Below, piece by piece: positions 43,501 to 50,080 of a stretch of 64,000 bases of DNA (position 1 is the first letter of the stretch; the number at the start of each line of letters is the position of its first letter). A model generated the notes under the pieces. That model had not been told where the DNA came from, did no database searches, and was given only the letters and a program-made list of their open reading frames with translations. Source of the stretch: UBA1723 sp045629285 (GTDB taxonomy: Bacteria; Bacteroidota; Bacteroidia; Bacteroidales; Paludibacteraceae); NCBI GenBank assembly GCA_045629285.1, contig JAZQQY010000052.1:124001-188000 (forward strand). The letters run 5' to 3'. Made by a program: the position numbers and the translations under genes.

Positions 43501-44991
43501 ATTGCTGGCTTTTACCATGTCGGTAGAGTTCAATCTTTTGCCATCGTGGTACCACTCGATATAATATCTGTCCTCTTTTCCTATAGGAACAACAAATCCA
43601 CAGTCAAGTTCAATCTCCTCTCCTGGACATTTTGCTATGTCTGTCATAAATACTTCTGGACAGTTATCCTGGATTTTACATGGAATGGTGTTCAATTTGA
43701 TTAGACAGTTGTATTTAGAAACAGAAGTGCCTGTTCCTGCCTGACCAAGGTCGTTCAAACCCCAAACATAGTACTCGTCTTTGTCGTTCATCATGAAGTC
43801 GAAATTATCTCCACGTGATACACTTACGGCATCTTCTACAATAGGACCTGGCTTTCCAGAAGCATCGCAATAGCGTGCTAATACAGGCATTACTCCGTCT
43901 CCACTTGGATAATCATTGACAACATCATCGGGAACTGGTGCGACACCTCCATTTCCATCATTACATCCCCAATATACAAGATATCCCTCTTTTGTTACTG
44001 CGGCTCCGTGACCTCTACCTCCGATAACCTCTTTTACGTCTGTTAGGAATGGCTCTTTTGAATATTTTTCATACTCTCCGGAAGATACGCGTATTGCGTT
44101 GTCATGGTTTTTTCCTGCCTGCTGAATACCAGTAGAACCTCCCCAGCCACCGTTACCCCAAGACCATACATATCCGTCTCCTGTAACGGCAAATCCACAT
44201 ACGTCACCAGCGGCAGACATTCTGATGTCTGTCAATGGCTCTCCGTCTTCATCTTTCAATACAGGAGTGGCGTAAGTTACAGCAGTAGCGGTACTTCCGT
44301 TGTATGGCCCGATGCCATACAATCTTCCATCGGCTGTACGAATCAAACAGTTATCGTCGCCTCCTGAAATGTGAGTTACATTTGTAATGTCTTTGCCAGA
44401 TTTATCTTTGATGTAAACAGGGCTTGTCTTGTTTGTAGATCCATTCCATGAACCTCCTCCCCAACCAACAACTCTTCCATCATCCATGATTGCAAATCCA
44501 GAGTTTGTTGATGCAGCGATATATGTGACGCCGCCAAGATAATCACCTCCTGGCGTTCCATCTTCTTTATAACCAGATGTTTCTCCCTTCAATACGGGCT
44601 TTGGAAATTTAATAACGTTTTCTCCTCCAGGGCCTTGACCACAACCACCATTCGTATTTTCACCCCATGCGTAAACAATAGAGTTACAAGCAAGAGCAAG
44701 GTTGAATGCTCCTGATCCTGCAGTTACCTGACTGAAGGTTAGATTGTTCGACATTACACGACTTGGCGTAATTACATATTTGTCATTTGCATTTGGCTCT
44801 GACGGATCAATTCCAAGAAGTGGACCTCCGACAGTAGAGCTGAAATTGTTTCCCCAAGTGTATAGGAATCCTTGCGCACATATAATCAATCCGTGGTCAT
44901 TACCTCCAGAGATTGTCTTACTCTGTGAGAATACATTTCCCACGAATGAGATAAGAGATAGAAGTGTTATATATAATCCTTTTTTCATCAT
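37513..44991 (-). CDS. Giant RCC1-propeller / Ig-like surface protein, T9SS type B sorted
   Basis: A 2,492-residue exported protein, one of the largest in the region. Parts: signal peptide (about 1-22); an RCC1-type propeller (about 25-450) with seven recognisable blades of the form GFLYTWGNN, IVYAWGEN, RVVGWGGG, RLYGIGPY, YVWSWGNG, YLVYWGCN, YYVWGLND; then about 1,900 residues of Ig-like/PKD-like modules with recurring LC.GD or C.GE segments and paired cysteines (for example CLGDVIPDLSEYV, CEGSDNLNSPF, CKGDFVDLADQY). It ends with a gliding-motility-type C-terminal domain (about 2,400-2,492: ISPNGDGKNDVF, FDRWGKKLAEY, WDGTYLG), which marks T9SS type B substrates. Likely an adhesin or cell-surface fibre; partner unknown. 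Single-gene transcript. Confidence 0.88.
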   Translation of the reverse strand: MMKKGLYITLLSLISFVGNVFSQSKTISGGNDHGLIICAQGFLYTWGNNFSSTVGGPLLGIDPSEPNANDKYVITPSRVMSNNLTFSQVTAGSGAFNLALACNSIVYAWGENTNGGCGQGPGGENVIKFPKPVLKGETSGYKEDGTPGGDYLGGVTYIAASTNSGFAIMDDGRVVGWGGGSWNGSTNKTSPVYIKDKSGKDITNVTHISGGDDNCLIRTADGRLYGIGPYNGSTATAVTYATPVLKDEDGEPLTDIRMSAAGDVCGFAVTGDGYVWSWGNGGWGGSTGIQQAGKNHDNAIRVSSGEYEKYSKEPFLTDVKEVIGGRGHGAAVTKEGYLVYWGCNDGNGGVAPVPDDVVNDYPSGDGVMPVLARYCDASGKPGPIVEDAVSVSRGDNFDFMMNDKDEYYVWGLNDLGQAGTGTSVSKYNCLIKLNTIPCKIQDNCPEVFMTDIAKCPGEEIELDCGFVVPIGKEDRYYIEWYHDGKRLNSTDMVKASNGNYKYDPSYDLEEYNAAKIKISEAGKYKVIAYYIGENIPCDKCEPAIAEIVVTEMDMPIDTLITIDNCVANPLVPSSVDDIKFEAVVNNKFYKENTTTVQFAAFSTADEADKDTLEVITTTGNGGEIKFSVSGDKIKEIDNNENKPSKDTIYHVWLEDVTQFNTQLMQKDLSSLPKVTYKAPTKEDTKAPQGENISLGGSSDQKYGQIISLSTTSVLKTFSVFAFAQQAPQWNQNWETKEWTESNRNEGKITITPVVYAAGKESNGGFTFGEEFWRGKAQSFTLYYPDGVQECIVKCDVELPVKTARGAEYILGAIIDCKTGSFYVEASEFTGVSGTVYIADKRKDSEDCGISLVGATANGYGKANAGTANQVWNITFGKKTEYDCGRIQLSARYYCPPCNTPNKLNITASETIKNNVDLKYKKVVELCKESPDLKLDIDPLVGKEPTAKFDIFWFDKYSLSPKETDALDKDVTGNATTFEFKTDWATVAKATSITEDVEKVYYVMVRDNQKPESEKCYVWDSIKVIAHPAPVDTLEWIEFCEDELTEEPTFKITDKTINWLTTPTNVKDLRGPATTGTEKYTYDYTVIDDKTGCESETHTLTISVNKTGKPDVETSIPQLKDETNKFRLSAAVNKVDDNCEVRWYDSETATSELSSLDIPLNVATTITVWAEQYNQKTGCVSERVEVEIVINDAPVPEVTNESLCLGDVIPDLSEYVTPKESSFILNWYTNATDAKGTGTTTAPSVDATVLGPGTHKFYVSQTNPETSAESEKATLTITVHEVATLDLTGNQSNYCLGETATPLTSSYNNDGEYSKAMWSKKSDMSDAVASITPTTTEKTTLTYYAQAQYDNSADAQKPYASTVCYGAIKDVDITVNKTDAPTSGTNFFVQYLLADASGNAYKPLLQQESQAVIAESGHTLNWYDENESPLTSEPAPDYIAGETTAGRTVTYYVSQTNTATGCESAKEKVTAVVSSFPSPEVTSITMCEGSDNLNSPFILQATISNKGGVNPLDCDLIWYKEDPIRNPGATPYTQIDLSQENLSYNADLETEKDFPFYVVQVDARGGTGAVSPPTKLMVTIYSNPRLKTTTPQPICKGDFVDLADQYTISNRISNQDYNLEYLSAEGDNPNGHRATLHGKYKCRAFFELSSGEVCHSKFEEILVEVNELEVAIEGDNKTCPGIGVDLKAVLTEKNMVTAGSPTYDWRVSPTGVTGAMETFNTSDAGLANKGDKITVNLEVSKGACKAKRPVDAHLVVVEEPGVEGIGAAAPTIKFDEEFNTNSGTGTYTLSKDRIVTFDGCNNTVDVLFNVKHDGQEFTYKNLTNGDEKTIDFDHEDGRFSAIPGLYEVKYNNTCAASFKFEIIDKSLDISGSPTNWSVCEGEPLTITIINSDRTKFDFDPRKYTVEWQKDGTPLTSFNTEVLHIDATTPADNGVYSYRVTSSGCVYYGYIAMGGSFTSKPKVKINEALLENNGVYEGVRTKAKTITIPFIQPTSTTTLNDKIVWKEDGVEVNKGESLTLASLDGDHEYHIVIANGERGTDSEFCGTTLDISLKADALLKMDAAIVDIDGNQTANMCINEEGVGVQIDTTGTGKVLHPDKLTFKVVEKIGTTEKTIPMVKKGDYVFASINPNASATYNIIYKYNIDNQDESTTGSITVHPAYEVEWDRNVRLCEGEMGTIQITKAEPSANISLTWEADECLINGSKTGANVEAVFSGTGLMQKKALKLIASNGGYCRDKEYYPEFIIDREISGEIIAPEFICEGHAATLDASSFRADQYEWRSPENLGSTILSGPKVSVTPKAGFAFYNVDMTRGACKLTAETTLEVRYAPKFDRIDSLSFRSIEIVLQPGTGTEPFRYIVDEIKDEHIEDAVKDSLEYGEHKIQVIDAAGCLLDSTFTINAPGLEFPIHISPNGDGKNDVFSVPVLKEAYPDAKIRIFDRWGKKLAEYRAGNSEMDWDGTYLGMAMPTTDYWYEIEIKEIKKIYTGHFTLIRQ

Positions 44992-45042
44992 CTAAACTTT
45001 ATTACCCTATTATTTTTATAGATAGTCAACCTAATATTTTGC

Positions 45043-45074
45043 CAAAAATATAAACAAAAACGGATATGACAAAA
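45043..45074 (-). promoter_or_regulatory. Promoter of the giant surface protein gene
   Basis: Minus strand TTTTG, 19-base spacer, TATTTTTG: full Bacteroidota promoter, about 50 bases before the ATG. Confidence 0.6.
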
Positions 45075-45161
45075 CTTTGTTTGATAAACTTATCCCCAAT
45101 CCGAGTCGTCTTGTGAAGTATGTGTACCGATTTTTATGTTGTAGAAAATGTTATACGAAAA

Positions 45162-45188
45162 TGGAGACGAAGTGTTCCTCCGTCTCCA
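45162..45188 (-). terminator. Terminator after the small lipoprotein gene
   Basis: TGGAGACG/CGTCTCCA stem (45162-45169 with 45181-45188), 11-base loop. T runs are present on both sides (TTTT on the minus strand, TTTTTTTT on the plus strand). AGACG family. Confidence 0.7.
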
Positions 45189-45198
45189 ATAATTTTTT

Positions 45199-45639
45199 TT
45201 AATGCATGTAATACAAATCGTCAATTATTCTCTTGTAGTCGTCAATGACTCTACGAGAATTGTCGTCTCTCAAACCGTGTAGGAAATCATTGACGTTGTA
45301 TGTCTCGCTTCCCCAGTTGCCCCACAACTTGATTTCCTCCTTCCAACCGTAACTGTGGATCTCCCAACGTCCTTCTTCAATGCTGTATGTTGTAGAAGAA
45401 TGTCTGTCGTCTTCGTAGAACCAGTAAGTGTACGAACCATCTCTGTGGAAATCGTAGCATACGAAATAATAATATCCTGGAGACTCTACAATTCTAGACC
45501 ATGATTTGCCACAGAATGTGTAGAATGTCTCGTCGTACTCATAGTCGTCGTGAGGATGTCCACCGTCAACTTCTACAATACATGAAGTTGAGAATATTGC
45601 TAGTAGCGCAACAATTGTTGCTTTAATCCATGTTTTCAT
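45199..45639 (-). CDS. Hypothetical small lipoprotein
   Basis: A 146-residue protein with a lipoprotein signal (lipobox STSC, Cys20) followed by an acidic, His- and Tyr-rich tether and a compact aromatic-rich domain (GKSWSRI, SYTYWFYEDDRHS, EGRWEIHSYGW). The WSRI...GRWEI pattern is like small lipocalin-type lipoproteins, but no family is claimed. Monocistronic. Confidence 0.72.
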   Translation of the reverse strand: MKTWIKATIVALLAIFSTSCIVEVDGGHPHDDYEYDETFYTFCGKSWSRIVESPGYYYFVCYDFHRDGSYTYWFYEDDRHSSTTYSIEEGRWEIHSYGWKEEIKLWGNWGSETYNVNDFLHGLRDDNSRRVIDDYKRIIDDLYYMH

Positions 45640-45792
45640 ATCAGTAAGAGTTTAGTCGTTCTACAAATTATTTTGTTTGGCTCAATGCCGATATCGACTC
45701 TGTTTCCCTAAAGCCGTAGTGCAAAAATAATGGGTGATTTTGTAAGTGGATAATGTTTTTGAATTTTTTGTCAGGTCAAATCTTAATAAAAC

Positions 45793-45824
45793 TAAAAAAG
45801 AGATTGCTCTTGCGAACAATCTCT
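45793..45824 (-). terminator. Terminator of the tRNA-His gene
   Basis: Minus strand AGAGATTG/CAATCTCT stem with a 10-base loop, then TTTTTTAG. Confidence 0.85.
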
Positions 45825-45831
45825 TTCTCTG

Positions 45832-45906
45832 GGTGGGTGAAGGGGATCGAACCCTCGACCCTCAGGACCACAATCTGATACTCTAACCAACTGAGCTACA
45901 CCCACC
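45832..45906 (-). tRNA. tRNA-His (anticodon GTG)
   Basis: The minus strand folds as a standard cloverleaf: acceptor GTGGGTG/CACCCAC, D arm TAGCTCAGTTGGTTAGAG, anticodon loop TTGTGGT (anticodon GTG), T arm GAGGGTTCGATCCCC. The extra G at position -1 (45906) faces C73, the hallmark of tRNA-His. CCA is not encoded. It has its own promoter and terminator. Confidence 0.97.
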
Positions 45907-45925
45907 ATCTTGCGAATTGCGAGTG

Positions 45926-45954
45926 CAAAGGTAGCTACTTTTTTTTATTCTGCA
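45926..45954 (-). promoter_or_regulatory. Promoter of tRNA-His
   Basis: Minus strand TTG, 18-base spacer, TACCTTTG about 20 bases before the mature 5' end. Confidence 0.6.
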
Positions 45955-46104
45955 AGCGTTTTTCAAACTTTTTTTAATTTTTAGTGCGTTTTTTTTATTT
46001 CACGCTTTTTGTTTCTGGATTGCTCCCCTTTTTGTACTGTTTCTTGGACTTTTTTAACGACTGAAAAATATAGAGATTCTTTCCTTCCGTCCTCTTTAAT
46101 TACG

Positions 46105-46165
46105 CATTTCGCATTTCGCATTACGAACTAATTGTGCATTATGAATTATGAATTATGAATTAAAT
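46105..46165. repeat. Simple intergenic repeats
   Basis: CGCATTTCGCATTTCGCATTA followed by three copies of ATTATGA in tandem. The same motifs recur in other gaps of this window (for example 36665-36680 and 37449-37486). No gene is seen in 45955-46177. Confidence 0.5.
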
Positions 46166-46177
46166 TGAACAAATCGC

Positions 46178-46207
46178 TTTGCAAATAGCGCAATTTTTAT
46201 ACTTTTG
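46178..46207 (+). promoter_or_regulatory. Promoter of the DUF5606 gene
   Basis: TTTG (46178-46181), 18-base spacer, TACTTTTG (46200-46207), 32 bases before the ATG. Confidence 0.6.
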
Positions 46208-46239
46208 TAACAAAATTGGTTTAAGTAAAAATATAGATA

Positions 46240-46644
46240 ATGTTAAGGCGAATTTTATCAATCGCAGGTCGCCCAGGCCTATTCAAATTGGCATCTCAGG
46301 GCAAAAACATGCTTATCGTTGAGGAGTTGGCTTCAGGAAAGAAGACTCCTGCTTATGCTACAGAAAAAATTATTTCTCTCAATGATATCGCAATTTACAC
46401 AGACGAGGGTGAGGTTTCATTGGCTTCTGTGTTTGATTCAATGAAGAAGAAGGAGAATGGTGCTGCAACTTCTGTTAAGCCATCTAACGATTCTGGTCAG
46501 ATGCGTGCTTACTTCGGAGAGGTGTTGCCAAACTTTGATCGTGAGCGTGTTCACGTAAGCGACATCAAGAAGGTTATGGTATGGTACAACCTTCTAGTCG
46601 GTGCTAATATGACTGACTTCGTTAAGGAGGCTAAGGCTGAATAA
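46240..46644 (+). CDS. DUF5606 family protein
   Basis: A 134-residue protein matching the Bacteroidota DUF5606 family: N-terminus MLRRILSIAGRPGLFKLASQ, then KNMLIVEEL and a conserved NFDRERVHVSDIKKVMVWYN near the end. The fold is unknown; the N-terminal half looks beta-rich. Codon bias suggests strong expression. It has its own promoter and terminator. Confidence 0.88.
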   Translation: MLRRILSIAGRPGLFKLASQGKNMLIVEELASGKKTPAYATEKIISLNDIAIYTDEGEVSLASVFDSMKKKENGAATSVKPSNDSGQMRAYFGEVLPNFDRERVHVSDIKKVMVWYNLLVGANMTDFVKEAKAE

Positions 46645-46667
46645 TATTGAATTCTATTCATATTTGT

Positions 46668-46701
46668 AGAGACGGTGCTTTTTGCATCGTCTCTTTTTTT
46701 G
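46668..46701 (+). terminator. Terminator of the DUF5606 gene
   Basis: AGAGACGGTGC pairs with GCATCGTCTCT (one G-U pair), loop of five, then TTTTTTTG. AGACG family. Confidence 0.88.
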
Positions 46702-46720
46702 TGGCAATAATAAATAATAA

Positions 46721-46753
46721 TGAAAAAAGACGCGAGAGAATCCCCGCGTCTTT
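46721..46753 (-). terminator. Terminator of gyrB
   Basis: Minus strand AAGACGCG/CGCGTCTT stem (46752-46745 with 46734-46727), then TTTT. AGACG family. Confidence 0.85.
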
Positions 46754-46787
46754 CTATTTTGTATTCTTTTGTCTTTAATCAATCTGA

Positions 46788-48743
46788 TTACGCGTCGATA
46801 GTAGCGTAAGTAGCGTTCTCCTCGATGAACTCACGACGTGGAGCTACATCGTCTCCCATCAACATTGAGAATGTGTAGTCGGCAGTTGAGAAATCCTCTA
46901 ATGTCACCTGCTTCATAGTACGCTTCTCTGGATCCATTGTAGTGTCGCGAAGCTGCTTGTCACTCATCTCTCCAAGACCCTTGTAACGCTGGATGTTGAT
47001 TCCGCTCTCGTTTCCGTTGCCGTACTTAGCGATGAACTCATCTCTCTCCTTGTCGTTCCAGCAGTACTCCTCGATCTTACCCTTGCTGCAACGGTAGAGT
47101 GGAGCCATTGCGATGTAGACATATCCTTTCTCGATCAACTCACGCATGTGACGGAAGAAGAATGTTAATACCAGTGTGTCGATGTGGCTACCATCGACAT
47201 CGGCATCGGTCATGATGATGATCTTGTGGTAGCGAAGCTTAGACAAGTTCAAAGCCTTCGGATCTTCGTCTGTACCGATTGTTACTCCAAGTGCCTGATA
47301 GATATTTCTGATTTCCTGGCTCTCCAACACCTTGTGCGGCATAGCCTTCTCTACATTCAAAATCTTACCTCTCAATGGAAGGATGGCCTGGAAGTGGCGG
47401 TCGCGACCCTGCTTTGCAGTACCACCGGCTGAATCTCCCTCGACAAGGAACAACTCGCATTTTGCTGGATCCTTATCTGAACAGTCTGACAACTTACCTG
47501 GCATTCCACCGCCTGATAGCGGAGACTTTCTCTGAACCAACTGACGGGCGTGAGCTGCTGCTGTACGTGCCTTGGCTGCAAGAATTACCTTGTCGACAAT
47601 CATCTTAGCCTGTGCGGGATTCTCCTCCAAGAATGCCTCTAGACACTCGCTGACTGCCTTGTCAACAACTCCCTGAACCTCGCTGTTTCCAAGCTTGCCT
47701 TTTGTCTGACCCTCAAACTGTGGTTCAGCTACCTTTACCGAAACGACTGCAGTCAAACCTTCACGGAAGTCTTCTGGGTTGACCTCGATCTTAGCTTTCT
47801 CTAGAAGCTTGTTGTCGTCGGCGTATTTCTTTAGTGTACGAGTCAATGCACGACGGAATCCCTGAACGTGTGTTCCGTGGTCCTTAGTGTTGATGTTGTT
47901 GACGAATGACATGATGCTCTCGTTGTAAGTGCTGTTGTATGTCATTGCAACCTCGACCGGACTGCCATGCTTGTCAGTGTTGATGTGGATCACCTGACCG
48001 ATTAGACTCTCTTTCGCTTTCTCAATATATTCAACGAACTCACATAGTCCACGCTCTGAGTAGAACACCTCTTTCTTGATTGTTCCGTTCTCGCTCTTTT
48101 CGCGTTCATCCGACAATGTGATCTCGACACCGGCGTTCAAGTATGCAAGCTCACGCATACGTGCTGCCAAAGTCTCGTATTTGTATTCTGTTTCTGTGAA
48201 GATAGTCGCATCTGGATGGAACGAAACGGATGTACCTGAACTGTTCGACTCGCCAATCTCCTTTACCGGGAATAGCGGTTTGCCCTTCGAGTACTCCTGC
48301 ATGTAAAGCTTTCCTCCACGACGAACCTCTACGTGTAGATGATCTGATAATGCGTTAACACACGATACACCCACACCGTGCAAACCTCCGGAAACTTTGT
48401 AAGTGTCCTTGTTGAACTTACCTCCGGCGTGTAGCACTGTCAATACAACCTCAAGAGCTGACTTTTTCTCCTTCGGGTGGATATCTACAGGGATACCACG
48501 ACCGTCGTCGACAACTGTGATTGAATTGTCTTCGTGGATCACTACTGAAATGTGCTTGCAGTAGCCAGCCAACGCTTCATCGATGGAGTTGTCGACAACC
48601 TCATATACAAGGTGATGGAGTCCATTTGTGCTAATGTCTCCAATATACATCGCAGGTCGCTTTCTAACGGCCTCAAGACCCTCTAGGACTTGAATACTAC
48701 TACCATTATATTCGTCCTCTGTATGCTTTACTTCTTCACTCAT
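46788..48743 (-). CDS. gyrB: DNA gyrase subunit B
   Basis: A 651-residue type IIA topoisomerase ATPase subunit. GHKL ATPase motifs: YEVVDNSIDEALAGY, DDGRGIPVDIH, GLHGVGVSCVNALS. TOPRIM: LVEGDSAGGTAKQGRDR and the metal-binding DADVDGSHI. C-terminal: IQRYKGLGEM. The length and the GVGVSCVNALS form fit GyrB rather than ParE. A TATTTTTG element lies 30 bases upstream of the start. Single gene with terminator. Confidence 0.97.
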   Translation of the reverse strand: MSEEVKHTEDEYNGSSIQVLEGLEAVRKRPAMYIGDISTNGLHHLVYEVVDNSIDEALAGYCKHISVVIHEDNSITVVDDGRGIPVDIHPKEKKSALEVVLTVLHAGGKFNKDTYKVSGGLHGVGVSCVNALSDHLHVEVRRGGKLYMQEYSKGKPLFPVKEIGESNSSGTSVSFHPDATIFTETEYKYETLAARMRELAYLNAGVEITLSDEREKSENGTIKKEVFYSERGLCEFVEYIEKAKESLIGQVIHINTDKHGSPVEVAMTYNSTYNESIMSFVNNINTKDHGTHVQGFRRALTRTLKKYADDNKLLEKAKIEVNPEDFREGLTAVVSVKVAEPQFEGQTKGKLGNSEVQGVVDKAVSECLEAFLEENPAQAKMIVDKVILAAKARTAAAHARQLVQRKSPLSGGGMPGKLSDCSDKDPAKCELFLVEGDSAGGTAKQGRDRHFQAILPLRGKILNVEKAMPHKVLESQEIRNIYQALGVTIGTDEDPKALNLSKLRYHKIIIMTDADVDGSHIDTLVLTFFFRHMRELIEKGYVYIAMAPLYRCSKGKIEEYCWNDKERDEFIAKYGNGNESGINIQRYKGLGEMSDKQLRDTTMDPEKRTMKQVTLEDFSTADYTFSMLMGDDVAPRREFIEENATYATIDA

Positions 48744-48772
48744 CGATAATCTTGATTTTTGTTATATTTCTG

Positions 48773-48780
48773 CAAAAATA
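48773..48780 (-). promoter_or_regulatory. -7 element of gyrB
   Basis: Minus strand TATTTTTG, 30 bases before the ATG. Confidence 0.5.
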
Positions 48781-48847
48781 AGAAAAATTGTTTAAAACTG
48801 CAATACCCAAGCGGGCAAATGATGGCGGTTTTTTGCCGTTTTAATGC

Positions 48848-49159
48848 CTATTCCTTGTCGTAATAGTACTTTCTCTTTGGATTTTTAGGGAACCAACCCT
48901 TTTTCACTCTCTTTTCTTGCTCAAAAACTTCGATTATCGACCAGAAACAAGAGAATGCAACCACTCCTAGAACGGCAGATACGATGTTGTTCTCTACAGT
49001 TAGACTTCCGACAATCGCGGCCATGCCCAGGAAGGGAAATACCCACCAGCTCTTCTTTGCGCCAAAGTAGTATTCCGCCTTAATTACAATCGGGTGAAAC
49101 AACCCAATGCTTAGAAAAGTGAATAATCCAATGATGATGCCATCGTAATTTATATCCAT
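48848..49159 (-). CDS. DUF4491 family membrane protein
   Basis: A 103-residue inner-membrane protein with three spans (about 7-27, 38-57, 58-78) and a basic tail. GLFHPIVIKAEYYFG, then WWVFPFLGM, match the Bacteroidota DUF4491 family; function unknown. It begins 11 bases after the stop of the nuclease-like gene and is probably co-transcribed with it. Confidence 0.82.
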   Translation of the reverse strand: MDINYDGIIIGLFTFLSIGLFHPIVIKAEYYFGAKKSWWVFPFLGMAAIVGSLTVENNIVSAVLGVVAFSCFWSIIEVFEQEKRVKKGWFPKNPKRKYYYDKE

Positions 49160-49169
49160 AATTACTTAG

Positions 49170-50003
49170 TTATTTTTTGTTGTTTCGCATTATTTGTATT
49201 TCTTTTTTTGTCACTTTTAGCTCTGTCACAGTCCCTTCGCTTCTTTCGAAAACGAAGATCCTGTTGAAGTTTGTGTAATATTCGTAGCTCAACGCTGACT
49301 TTACGTCGTCGGGATTGTATCGACTTGACATCAGAAAGCTGTTCTGCACTATTATCAGCCACTGCTCATCCAATGGCATGTAGTGAACGATCTTTTCGTC
49401 TTTGTCGTTTATTCTTCCGCATACGCTGTCTATGCTCATCGGCTTGACCTTGGTAGAAATGCCTGCATACCACAATCCTTCGTCGTATCTGCCGGTCATG
49501 TTCTTGATGCGTATCATCTCTATCTTGCTCGGCAAGTTGGTGTCGCCGTACTTGCTGCTTCTGTCGATGATATATTCTTTCCCCGTCGACATCGGGATGT
49601 TGTCAAGGACGATCTTGGAAATGGCTTCCGTAAATGCAAGACGCATCAGCTGCGAGGCTTTCTCTCTCGGCACGCTTACGGATGGACCGAGCTCGTTGGT
49701 GAAATGCACGTCGACTACCAACACCTGATCGCAAACTTTCTCCACGATTTCCTTCGCTCCGTTCATGATGTCTGTGAGGAAATCTTCGTGTGCGCGTAGG
49801 TTGAAGTCGCGGTCCTCTCTTTCGTATTTCAATTCGGTCAACTCGATTCCGATTTTGTTGGAGCCGGTGTCGAGAATGAAGTCCGGACACTCGCATTTTT
49901 CAAGTTCACCTAGTGGGAATGCAGTATAGCTCGACCTGAACAGACGGATGATCGCCCATTCTCGCTGGTCTTTCTTGTATTGATTGAAACTTACATTCCC
50001 CAT
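49170..50003 (-). CDS. Hypothetical protein with nuclease-like N-terminal motif
   Basis: A 277-residue soluble protein not assigned to a family. Residues 38-57 (ECPDFIL, then KIGIELTEL) have the spacing of a PD-(D/E)XK nuclease core: P40-D41, a short strand, then E54-x-T56 with another Glu at 57. The usual Lys is replaced by Thr, so catalysis is doubtful. The rest is alpha/beta with no recognised motif. It forms a two-gene unit with the DUF4491 membrane gene downstream. Confidence 0.6.
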   Translation of the reverse strand: MGNVSFNQYKKDQREWAIIRLFRSSYTAFPLGELEKCECPDFILDTGSNKIGIELTELKYEREDRDFNLRAHEDFLTDIMNGAKEIVEKVCDQVLVVDVHFTNELGPSVSVPREKASQLMRLAFTEAISKIVLDNIPMSTGKEYIIDRSSKYGDTNLPSKIEMIRIKNMTGRYDEGLWYAGISTKVKPMSIDSVCGRINDKDEKIVHYMPLDEQWLIIVQNSFLMSSRYNPDDVKSALSYEYYTNFNRIFVFERSEGTVTELKVTKKEIQIMRNNKK

Positions 50004-50080
50004 ACCCTGATGAATTAAGAATTAATAGCTAAGAATGAAGAATTAGGACAGAATGCTAACTCCTGATTATTAACCATTAA

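Noticed and set aside
46105..46165. CRISPR-like repeat array
   Set aside because: The units are 7-10 bases and tandem without spacers, so this is a simple repeat.
46788..48743. ParE (topoisomerase IV) rather than GyrB
   Set aside because: The length of 651 residues and the motif set fit Bacteroidota GyrB, and no parC neighbour is present.
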